Below are positions 8,945 to 17,317 of a stretch of 64,000 nucleotides of DNA, piece by piece. Below the pieces are notes generated by a model. It did not search any database and was not told where the DNA came from. It saw only the letters and a program-made list of their open reading frames with translations. Location: the NCBI GenBank assembly GCA_963768715.1, contig CAVYJC010000008.1:310001-374000 (forward strand), read 5' to 3'. The DNA is from DATKEJ01 sp963768715 (GTDB lineage: Bacteria; Bacteroidota; Rhodothermia; Rhodothermales; DATKEJ01). The first letter of the stretch is position 1. Every line of letters starts with the position of its first letter. The position numbers and the translations under genes are program-made.

Positions 8945-10904
8945 ATGTTATTGCGACTAGGGTTCTTGGTACTGGCCTGCCTGCTGCTCGTGGATCACGT
9001 GCACGCTCAACGATACGACGTCCTTCCGCAGGCGACTCTCAACTTCGATGATAGTAGTTACGATCGCTTTGAGCCGATCTTTGTGACCCTGACGCTGTCC
9101 AATCCGAGCAACAAGATGCAGAATTTCGGTCCCGTTGCTTGGCCCTTCGGAGAGTCCCTCTTGACGTACGAGCTTGAAAGCCCAGATGGCGAGCCAATGG
9201 GTGGCCATCAGATTATACGACGCTGTCAAGGAGTTGATCGACGTTTCGTACGATCCCGAAGAGACACACACGACGACGTTCAACCTGCTGCTCTCATACC
9301 CCGTCTGGGAACAGGTAGGATCCTACACGCTTACTGTCTTTTTTCCCGATCCGGTTGACGGATCCCGTACTCAGATTGCCACCGGCGGTTTTACTGTGTC
9401 CAGCCCTGCCGGTCTCGACGAAGCCGAACTCGATACCCTCGGAAAGGCGTTTTCAGCGACCTTCAGCGAGGCCCCGTGGCTCTACCTAGATTCATGGCCC
9501 GAGGCTGTTATCGAGTCCGCCGTAGAGAACGGCTCATATCCTTCCTATTTGAACGAGATTTCGAGATACGTCTATGCCCTCTACGCCGATCTTAATTCCA
9601 AACATGGTTCGGGCAGCGTAGCGGAAGCCGACTCGCGCTACGCGTCGCTGCTGAGCAACTATCCAAACTCGGTGTATGAAGACGCGGCCATTCAGCGATC
9701 AGGCGGGATTACCGGAGATGGAGGCACCGAACCATACATCAATCAGATCGACACTGTCTTCACTCTTGATCTGAAAGTCGCATTACAGTCGATGAGCACG
9801 GGGTTGATGAACGTTGTCCCCTCGACCCATCCCTATTCGGGTTCCCCCTGGTATTATGGCGAGCTTGAGCCCTATTGGGTGCCGTCTGCCAATGCCGTGG
9901 ACTGGATCCTGGTTTCGATCGTCGATACGGTCGGGGTTGACAGCGTCGTGTCACGATCCGCGGTGCCACTCAGGGCCGATTCCACGGCGCGAGTACAGTT
10001 TCTGAAGCCTCCGCCCGGCCACTACTTCGTCGTCGTCGACCACCGCAACCACATCGCCGTCATGTCGGATACGCTGGTCGACATGACGGGCTATTACGCT
10101 CGTCACGATTTCACGACGGGGCATGCGTATGGCAACAGCACGCCGCAGAAGGTGATCGTCTCCGGTCAGGAGACGGTCTACGCGATGTTTGGAGCGGATG
10201 CGGAAGTGGACTGCCTCGTGACGGCCCTTGATTTCACCAAATGGCTGGCCGCGACCACGGCTGGAGCCGCCGGCTACCAGAGTACCGATTTCAATTTTGA
10301 CGCTCAGGTGACGGTGCTTGATTTCACGAGGTGGCTTGTTAACACGACGGCAGGCGCTTCCACCGGCATTCCCGACAAGGATCCCGACATCCAGTCCCTC
10401 ATTTGCGGTCAACAGCTACCACCAAGTCAATTGCTGCAGCAGACCACGACCGGGGTCGGATCCTACATTCGACTCAACGTTACGAAGGATAAGCCCCACG
10501 ATTTCTGGGTAGACATCGAAGCAAAAGCGGACTCATCCGTTCTGCCTGAGAATACTGTGGCCGCAGTGGTTGTCGACGTTCTGTACGACGCAACCGAGCT
10601 GACGCTCGAAAGCGCTGAGAAAGCTGCTCTGGACACCTACTATGGTAACACGGTTCAGACGCTCGAATGGGAGGGAGAGCACTTCATCCGGGTGAGCTAC
10701 TGGCCGGCGGAGAATGCCTATCCGTGGCACGATCTCCCCACTGATTGGGAGGTCATTCACAAGCTTTATTTCAGCCGAAAACCGCCAAAGCATGACGACG
10801 GGACCGGCATTCGTCCCTGGTCGCTGGGGATCGAGTTTTTCGATACGCACTCGAACATTGACTTCGATAACGGGGTCTACAAACCACCTACCGAGATCCA
10901 GTAA
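8945..10904 (+). CDS. Secreted dockerin-like protein, one frameshift near 9210
   Basis: A signal peptide at 8945 (MLLRLGFLVLACLLLVDHVHAQ) leads a frame that breaks at about 9200-9222 and continues to 10904; removing one base gives about 652 residues. At 10205-10345 are two DxNxD-like repeats ending LDFTKWL and LDFTRWL, a dockerin-type calcium-binding pair. A region after 10470 (AVVVDVLYDATELTLES) resembles cohesin-like beta-sandwiches. It lies 7 bases after the peptidase-like gene and directly before a T9SS cargo gene, so the three probably form one secreted set. No catalytic motif seen. Confidence 0.65.
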
Positions 10905-10932
10905 CATCAAACATCAAATGTCAAACACCAAA
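10905..10932. repeat. Heptamer array directly after a stop codon
   Basis: Four 7-mers (CATCAAA, CATCAAA, TGTCAAA, CACCAAA) begin on the base after TAA 10902-10904. They lie in the upstream region of the next gene and are followed at 10944 by the TCATTCGTAC block also seen at 6519. Confidence 0.8.
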
Positions 10933-10995
10933 CTTAGTATAGGTCATTCGTACGGGGTGCATGCAGATTCTGGGCATCTATTTGGCAGCCGAGCC

Positions 10996-11664
10996 GTGCG
11001 AGCACCGTATGCACTCATGTTTGCTGTTTGCAGTTTGATATTTCAAATTGGCTCGGCTCAGCCCTTGGCGAAGCAATCAAATCTCGGCACATACGCCATT
11101 CCCTACGCCTCCGAATCCAACCGTATCGAACTGGAGGTCGTCAACTCGACGAACGTGCCGCTCAACGATGTATCTGCTCAACTGGATACTTCTCCGATCT
11201 GGCTCACCTTCGAGGAAACGACCTCGCAGGTCGGTGTACTCAAACCCGGCGAGTCGCGAACCGCCACGTTCACGTTCGACCTGGACGAAAAGGCCCCCGT
11301 CGGCGAAGCCACCGAACTGACGTTTGATATCTCGTCGGCGACCGGACAACTGGAATCGAAGACGATCAGCATCGAACCCGAAGCGCCGACCGAGCTCATG
11401 CTGAGAGGTAACTACCCCAATCCATTCAACCCAACGACGAAGATTGCCTACGCGCTGCCCAAGGATGGCATCGTCCGGATTGAGGTCTTCAACCCGCTCG
11501 GCCAACGGGTAGCCCGCCTGGTTGATAATGCCCAAAAGGCCGGCTATCAGGAGATGTCCTGGAATGCCGTCGGCTTCCCCAGCGGGGTCTATTTCTACAG
11601 CGTTGAGCTCAAAGCCGACGGAAGCAGGAGGGTGAAGCTGGGGAAGATGGTCGTGGTGAAGTAG
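10996..11664 (+). CDS. Exported protein with type IX secretion C-terminal sorting domain
   Basis: A protein of about 222 residues. From GTG 10996 the N-terminus is a signal peptide (VRAPYALMFAVCSLIFQIGSAQ); ATG 11017 is the alternative. Residues 25-125 are a beta-rich domain with a NEW3-like pattern (LKPGESRTATFTFDLD). The last 85 residues match the Por/T9SS sorting domain: NYPNPFNPTTKIAYALP, GQRVARLVDN, and the terminal GKMVVVK. Probably moved across the outer membrane and surface-anchored. An in-frame start further upstream would begin inside the heptamer array and is unlikely. Confidence 0.8.
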   Translation: MRAPYALMFAVCSLIFQIGSAQPLAKQSNLGTYAIPYASESNRIELEVVNSTNVPLNDVSAQLDTSPIWLTFEETTSQVGVLKPGESRTATFTFDLDEKAPVGEATELTFDISSATGQLESKTISIEPEAPTELMLRGNYPNPFNPTTKIAYALPKDGIVRIEVFNPLGQRVARLVDNAQKAGYQEMSWNAVGFPSGVYFYSVELKADGSRRVKLGKMVVVK

Positions 11665-11670
11665 CCAAAG

Positions 11671-11855
11671 ACTTGAAACTTGAAACCGGCAGGTACTGCC
11701 TGCATCGCATGAGCGCGGGCAACTGTGGCAGCCAACACCTTGTGCCCGCGCTCTTAATAAAGGCGGCACTGTCATCCCGAACCCGCCGAAGCGCGCCGAG
11801 GGCGTGCGGAGGCGGGGAGGGACCTCTCAGAGCCCTGCCTGACCCGAAGTTTCGA
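11671..11855. repeat. Composite intergenic repeat, copy 2
   Basis: Two ACTTGAA heptamers open the element, followed by GCGGGCAACTGTGGCAGCCA, TGTGCCCGCGC, TGTCATCCCGA, GGGGAGGGACCTCT and CCTGACCCGAAGTTTCGAGTGC, in the same order as the element at 6540-6880. The inverted GCGGGCA.. / ..TGCCCGC pair could form a hairpin. No open frame of interest. Confidence 0.75.
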
Positions 11856-11861
11856 GTGCCG

Positions 11862-12965
11862 CTACCTGCTTCGCCCCCGCATCGACCGCAAATACGCATT
11901 CCCGGCCTCCATCATCTCGGTGAACGCGGTTTCGTCGCCCGCTCGCACCGCGTCGGCAAGCCTTGCAACGACCTCCTGCAGCCGCTCCAGGACTTCGATA
12001 CCGTAGCGGTTCAGGTATTGAATCTCGAAGTAGAGGCTCGGGACTCTCACTCGACACTTTTTCTGCGACGGCCAGCTGCTGTTCGAAAGTCGTACTCGAC
12101 ATGCCGGCAAGTCTTGCGACCGACTCCCCACTCTCACCGAGCGCCGAGAAGAAAGCGATGTTCGTTGCGTGCGACAGGCCAAGGATCGTCGCGATGAGCT
12201 GGTCGTGCTCGTCGAGCTCCATGGCTACCATTTCTGCCATCGTCGACGAGAAAATGGCGGCGGCCTGGCTCACCGCTTCCGAATCTCCCGACGTCGACCA
12301 GAATTACGTGGCGACCCGACAGCAGATCGGTGTTAGGCCCGAACATGGGGTGTATGGACGTCACCCTGACGCCGGCATCCACGAGGACGCCGGAGCGACT
12401 CCGCCAGCGGCCCTTTCAGTGAGCCGATGTCGAAGACGAGCCCGCTCGGACCACGTTCGGCCAATTCCTTCATCACCTCGGCGGCAATACGAAGCGGCGT
12501 GGCCACGATGATGACGTCGTGGTCGAGCTTCAACTCGCGCCAGTCCGAATGCCATTCCAGGTTTTCCACTCCGCCCACCGGATCCGCAATGACGACGCGG
12601 TATCCCTGCGAGGCGAGGAAACGCGCGAACCATTGGCCCATCCGACCGGCGCCGCCGATGATGAGGACCGATTTGCCGGAACCGGCGCTGTCGTGGGCGA
12701 TTCGCTGCTTCTCCTGCATGGTCAGTGCATCTCCGATCAAGAGTCGCATGAGCGTGTCGGAGAGCGATGTGGAGATGCCGAGTTCCTCCGCGCGCTGCCG
12801 CGCACGCTCGATGACGAGGCGTTCCTGATCGAAATCACGCACGGCTTGTCCGGTCTGCTCCTTCAACCGGCCGATCTCGCGGACCAGCTCGCGACGCCGC
12901 GCGACGGACTGCAGCAGCTCGTTGTCAAGCCGCGCCAACTCGTTTCTCAAGTCGTCGATTGGCAT
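11862..12965 (-). CDS. tyrA: Bifunctional chorismate mutase / prephenate dehydrogenase (T-protein), three frameshifts
   Basis: The N-terminal part (ATG at 12963-12965, MPIDDLRNELARLDNELL) is an AroQ chorismate mutase; after about 95 residues follows the NAD-binding motif IIGGAGRMGQWFARFL of prephenate dehydrogenase, then VTSIHPMFGP, and the C-terminal helical part with NAYLRSMRG. This is the domain order of enterobacterial TyrA. The frame is broken at about 12385 (GG), 12287 (CCC) and 12040 (GGG); each break is repaired by deleting one base of a short run, giving about 366 residues. Makes 4-hydroxyphenylpyruvate for tyrosine. It follows the propeller gene by 34 bases. Confidence 0.8.
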
Positions 12966-12999
12966 AGATGTCGGTTTCTCGCTGTCCGGCGGCGGTGGT

Positions 13000-15900
13000 T
13001 CATTCAATCTTGAGCGGCGCCTGGTCTTTGAAGAGCGTGATCTGGGCGTCCTCGACGCCGAGCCGGTATGCGTTCCACTCCGTGGAGAAGAACTCATTTA
13101 CCGCATCCAGGCCCTCCTGCAACCTCTCGCGGGCGTGCCGGAGTGCAACTTCCGCACCTTGCCCCGGCGCGCCGGGAGTTGATGAGAGGTATGAGTTTAC
13201 CTCCGAGAGCCTGTTATTCACGTTCATCGGATCCGAGCGGATGCCTTGCACTTTCTTGTCGACGAAGATACCGAGTAGGACGTCCAGCGAGTCCTGGACC
13301 GTTTTCGATCGCGTTTTCAGCTCCTGCGCGGCATCGTCGGTGCGATCGGTGAGCAGGTCACCGATGTGGTGGAGCGTCTTTTTCGCGTCTCGGATCCGGT
13401 CGGTCGCCTGCGTGGCCGCCCTGACGAGCGATTCATACTCTTTCCGAAGCTTCTCACCGGCCGCTACATCTTGCTGCGAGACGTCGAGCCGTGGATCGGG
13501 GAGAACCGTCACGGAAGTCGAGTCTGCGTGTCCGTCGTACGAGACACGGATCCCATACTCACCCGGGATGACCGAGGCGCCGTTGGGCAGAAGCGTATCC
13601 GGTGATGGGCGCTCTTTGTCAGGAAGGCGCAACGCCTTTCTGTTCAGTTTCCACGTCACCCGGTTGAAACCCTTTTCGACAGGGCCCTTGATGGAATTGA
13701 TCAGGTCGCCGTCGGCATCGAAAATGTCGATCACGGCATGCTTCTTCGCCTTTAGCGAGTCCGAATCTTCGTCGTTTTCGACCGTCTCTCCAGGATCTCC
13801 CGAAAGAGAGTAGGTGAGGAGCGCTCCCACGTCACGATTCTTACCGGCAAACATGAAATCTGCGGCGAAACGAGTTCCTGCGGCGCGTTTCAATTGCGCG
13901 AGGAATGCATCCGTCGGCTTGAAGACGTGCACCGGTTCGGACAGCAGACCCGCTCCCGATCGCGCCAGCGCCCTCAAGGGCTCGAGATCGTCGAGGATAT
14001 AGGCGCCGCGGCCGAACGTACCGATCACCAGATCGCCATCTCTGGGCTGAATGGCCAGATCCATCGTCGACACTGTCGGATACCCGGCCGTCCACTTCGT
14101 CCAGGTTGCTCCACCGTCAATGCTCAAGAAGAGTCCCAGCTCGGCTCCGATAAACATCAGGTTCGGCTCGGTCGGATCCTGGATGAATGACAGGGCATAC
14201 CCATCGATATCCCCTCCGTCAACGAGGGAGGTCCATGTGGCGCCGTAGTCCGTGGTCCGATAAACATATGGCGTCCAATTGTTACGGCGGTGGTCGTCGA
14301 ACACGACGAAGGCGGTACCGGCGTCATAGCTGGACGGGCGAATCTGAGGGATCCAGGTTGAGTCGGGTACGCCGTGAACGTTCTTTCGCACATTCGTCCA
14401 GGAAGTGCCGCCGTCCCGCGTGAGCTGCAGGTTTCCGTCGTCGGTTCCTACCCAGATCAGGTCGCGGGCTATCGGACTCGGAGCGATGGAGATGATCGTC
14501 GTAAAATTCTCAGCTTCGGTAACGTCGTAGGTCAACCCGCCCGAATCGAGCTGGTGCTGCTTGCTCGGATCGTTCGTCGTCAGGTCCGGCGAGATGATTT
14601 CCCAGGTATCGCCGCGATCCCTGCTGCGATGGAGATACTGGCTTCCGAAATAGATGGTCGAAGGATCGAAGGGATCGATAGCCATGCCCGCATTCCAGTT
14701 GAAACGAAGGACTGCTTTGTCTGGATGCGTCGGGCGGACAAATTTCTTCGCGCCGGTCAGAACGTCGTATCGGTTTACGTGGCCGCCCTGCGACATCGCC
14801 CAGCCGTAGCGGCTGTTCGTTGGATCGGGAACGACGTCGAATCCGTCGCCGAAGTCCACCTCCTCCCAGTACGCGTTGCGGATGCCGCCGGCGCGCCAGA
14901 CGCTGGACGGTCCCCGCCAAGACCCGTTGTCCTGCATACCGCCGTAGACGTGGTACGGCCGATCCATGTCGTAATCGATGTGATAGAACTGGGCGAGGGG
15001 AAGGGATTCGACGAACGTCCACGTTTTGCCCCGATCACGCGAGATGTTCAGGCCACCGTCGTTTCCCTCCATGATGAAATCCGGGTTGGCTGGATGAATC
15101 CACCACGCATGGTGATCCGGATGAAGGCCTTGCCCGGTGTACTTGATGACCTGCTCGAACGATTTGCCTCCGTCTTCGCTCTTGGAGATGTCACCGTAAA
15201 TGCTCCAGACTCGATTCTCGTTCAGTGGATCGACGTAGATGTCGGCGTAATAGAAAGGGCGATCGCCGATGTCCTTTTCAGAGAGTCGCTTCCAGGTGTC
15301 TCCACCGTCGTCCGATCGGTAGAACCCGGTCTTCTTCGACTCGACGAGGGCATATACGATGTTTGGATTGCTGGGAGCGATGGCCAGGCCGATTCGCCCC
15401 AGTTCACCCTCGGGGAGTCCCTGCTCGCTCGTCTTTTGCGTCCAGTGGTCCCCGCCGTCGTAGGTGACATAGAGTCCCGATCCCTCACCTCCCGAGTTGA
15501 AGAACCAGGGATGGCGACGGAACTCCCACATGGCCGCGATGAGCTTGTTGGGATTGGACGGATCAACGACGAGATCGGCGATGCCCGTTCTCTCATTGAC
15601 GTACAGCACCTTTTGCCACGTTTTGCCGCCGTCGACGGTCCGAAACACGCCTCGTTCCGGCGAATCTCCCCAGGCAGATCCCTGGACGCCCACCCATGCC
15701 CAATCCTCATGGTCGGGGTGGAGGATGATGCGGTGAATCGAGCGTGATTCGCCCAAACCGAGGAACTGCCACGAGCGGCCTCCGTCGATGCTCTTGTACA
15801 TGCCCGTACCGCCCGTCTGACTGTTCCGCGGATTGCCTTCGCCAGTGCCGACCCAGATGATATCGGGATTGGCCTGGTTCACGGCCACGGCGCCGATGGA

Positions 15901-16170
15901 GGCCGCGGGCTGGTCGTCGAAGATGGGTTTCCAGGTGGTGCCTCCATTCACGCTTCGCCAGAGTCCGCCCGAGGCTGTGCCGACGTACATGACGTCAGGA
16001 TCGGATAGGACAACGTCTATGCTCGTGACGCGTCCGCTCATTCCGGCGGGACCAATGCTTCGCGCCTTCAGATGCGCGATGGTATCCTTGTCGAGCGACT
16101 GCGCCGAGGCGCCCATCGTCGAGACCAGAAGAACGAGGGAAAGCAGGTTGAAGTATTTGAACTGTAACAT
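13000..16170 (-). CDS. Secreted sortilin/VPS10-like beta-propeller protein
   Basis: A 1056-residue protein with a signal peptide (residues 1-23, ending GASAQ). Residues 40-730 contain many Asp-box repeats (SVNGGTTWKP, SIDGGRSW, TVDGGKTWQK, SDDGGDTWKR, SRDRGDTWE, TRDGGTSWTN, SIDGGATWTK), as in two-propeller sortilin-type glycosyl-hydrolase-like proteins common in FCB bacteria. From about residue 790 a beta domain follows, then a helical tail (residues 900-1030). No catalytic residues are recognised and no T9SS sorting domain is seen. The frame is intact over 3.1 kb, in contrast to its downstream neighbour tyrA. Confidence 0.85.
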   Translation of the reverse strand: MLQFKYFNLLSLVLLVSTMGASAQSLDKDTIAHLKARSIGPAGMSGRVTSIDVVLSDPDVMYVGTASGGLWRSVNGGTTWKPIFDDQPAASIGAVAVNQANPDIIWVGTGEGNPRNSQTGGTGMYKSIDGGRSWQFLGLGESRSIHRIILHPDHEDWAWVGVQGSAWGDSPERGVFRTVDGGKTWQKVLYVNERTGIADLVVDPSNPNKLIAAMWEFRRHPWFFNSGGEGSGLYVTYDGGDHWTQKTSEQGLPEGELGRIGLAIAPSNPNIVYALVESKKTGFYRSDDGGDTWKRLSEKDIGDRPFYYADIYVDPLNENRVWSIYGDISKSEDGGKSFEQVIKYTGQGLHPDHHAWWIHPANPDFIMEGNDGGLNISRDRGKTWTFVESLPLAQFYHIDYDMDRPYHVYGGMQDNGSWRGPSSVWRAGGIRNAYWEEVDFGDGFDVVPDPTNSRYGWAMSQGGHVNRYDVLTGAKKFVRPTHPDKAVLRFNWNAGMAIDPFDPSTIYFGSQYLHRSRDRGDTWEIISPDLTTNDPSKQHQLDSGGLTYDVTEAENFTTIISIAPSPIARDLIWVGTDDGNLQLTRDGGTSWTNVRKNVHGVPDSTWIPQIRPSSYDAGTAFVVFDDHRRNNWTPYVYRTTDYGATWTSLVDGGDIDGYALSFIQDPTEPNLMFIGAELGLFLSIDGGATWTKWTAGYPTVSTMDLAIQPRDGDLVIGTFGRGAYILDDLEPLRALARSGAGLLSEPVHVFKPTDAFLAQLKRAAGTRFAADFMFAGKNRDVGALLTYSLSGDPGETVENDEDSDSLKAKKHAVIDIFDADGDLINSIKGPVEKGFNRVTWKLNRKALRLPDKERPSPDTLLPNGASVIPGEYGIRVSYDGHADSTSVTVLPDPRLDVSQQDVAAGEKLRKEYESLVRAATQATDRIRDAKKTLHHIGDLLTDRTDDAAQELKTRSKTVQDSLDVLLGIFVDKKVQGIRSDPMNVNNRLSEVNSYLSSTPGAPGQGAEVALRHARERLQEGLDAVNEFFSTEWNAYRLGVEDAQITLFKDQAPLKIE

Positions 16171-16233
16171 CTAACGTGGGTCGGGTCGATTTGACGACGG
16201 AGAATATAGGGGCGGCGTGTGTCAGAATCGGGG

Positions 16234-16275
16234 TAGGGGCAGGCCAGAGGCCGCTCTTGCGGCCGGCGGCCTGCC
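16234..16275. repeat. REP hairpin, left flank of transposase relic
   Basis: GTAGGGGCAGGCC at 16234-16246 pairs with GGCCTGCCC at 16267-16275. The GTAG tetranucleotide lies at the outer end, as in REP sequences recognised by REP-associated tyrosine transposases. Confidence 0.8.
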
Positions 16276-16348
16276 CGAAACCCGTTTGATGGCAAGATCC
16301 GGTTACGTCCGGTACCGCAGATGTGTCTATTGTGGTAAAACACGCGTT

Positions 16349-16863
16349 ATGAATTTGGCTCGACGTAAATCTATGCCCGTCCCCGGTCACGGCTACGGAT
16401 CGGCAGGGTCGGTATTTCGTGACTGTCTGCGTCGCCGAACGCAAAGAATCTCTCGGTCGTGTTGACGTAGATCACGTCGATCTGTCGCCGACGGGTATGA
16501 TCGTGGACAATGAACTAGGGCGGATTCCGCACCGGTTTCGACACATTGATGTCGACAAGTACCAAATAATGCGCGGACCACGTATCACGCGATTATTTGT
16601 ACATTCTCCATAATTCGCCCGAATCGGCGGAAGTTCCGAACGCCTAGGTTCATGTACAACGGCGATCGCTGCCAATGGCAGTGAACCGGATCGAAGGCGC
16701 TGTGACGAAGCGCGTTCGGCGCACGATCGATTCCGATTTTGCGTGGCAGCGCAATTATTTCGAACGATTCATACGGCACGATAGAGAATTACTGGTGATC
16801 AGGGGATACATCGACTCGAATCCGTTGCGATGGCACTATGATCGGACGCTGGGAGCACAATGA
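16349..16863 (+). pseudogene. REP-associated tyrosine transposase (RAYT, Y1/IS200-like) relic
   Basis: From ATG 16349 the frames read RRKSMPVPGHGYG, then RYFVTVCVAERKESLGRV and further GMIVDNELGRIPHRF, the typical N-terminal half of RAYT proteins; near the end comes DFAWQRNYFERFIRHDRELL and IRGYIDSNPLRWHYDR, the typical C-terminal part. Between them the catalytic block with MPNHVHG and the tyrosine helix region is deleted or scrambled, and at least one frame change lies near 16410. The element therefore cannot be active. It sits between two inverted REP hairpins (16234-16275 and 16933-16967), the normal setting of RAYT genes. Confidence 0.8.
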
Positions 16864-16932
16864 CACTTCTGTACCGGCACCGTAACCAGTTCCGTTGGTA
16901 ACGGTTTTCGGGCGGTGCTTGCGTCTTTGGGC

Positions 16933-16967
16933 GGGCAGGCCGTCGCTTCGCTCTGGCCTGCCCCTAC
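16933..16967. repeat. REP hairpin, right flank of transposase relic
   Basis: GGGCAGGCC (16933-16941) pairs with GGCCTGCCC within 16955-16967; the lower strand begins GTAGGGGCAGGCC. It is inverted relative to the left flank so both GTAG ends face outward. Confidence 0.85.
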
Positions 16968-17116
16968 GGAGCCCTGGCACGCAGACCGCTCAATCCGCTC
17001 AGACCGCTCAGCGACCAAACCCTTATGTTGAAAACGCAAATACCAGACGTTACTTTCTGAAAGCCTTTTCAGTGGCCTCGACCGGCGCTTCACGGGCGCC
17101 TGACGGAAGATTCGAC

Positions 17117-17314
17117 GTGAGACCAACCATCCGAGACGTCGCGCGCGAGGCTGATGCCGATTCGAGAACCGGGAATTCGAGCGATTTTGGCGCCTCATAG
17201 ACGAGGATCCGAAACGGCCACGAATTACCTCCCGCCGGCGAGGAACTGTCTGTCGATCTCGTCGTGAGGACGTCAAGCCGTCGATCGAAGGTCAAAACAA
17301 ATGGACACGACTAG
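17117..17314 (+). pseudogene. LacI-family regulator remnant with a large internal deletion
   Basis: GTG 17117 begins VRPTIRDVAREAD, the start of the LacI helix-turn-helix, but the match ends after 13 residues. At 17190-17314, in other frames, comes DEDPKRPRI followed by PPAGEELSVDLVVRTSSRR, the usual C-terminal tail of LacI proteins. The roughly 300 residues in between are absent, so this is a deletion product. It ends 3 bases before the start of the GH3 gene, which the intact regulator presumably controlled. Confidence 0.65.
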
Positions 17315-17317
17315 CTC

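Noticed and set aside
17050..17295. 81-codon minus-strand frame opposite the LacI remnant
   Set aside because: It is the complement of recognisable LacI pieces and resembles nothing itself.
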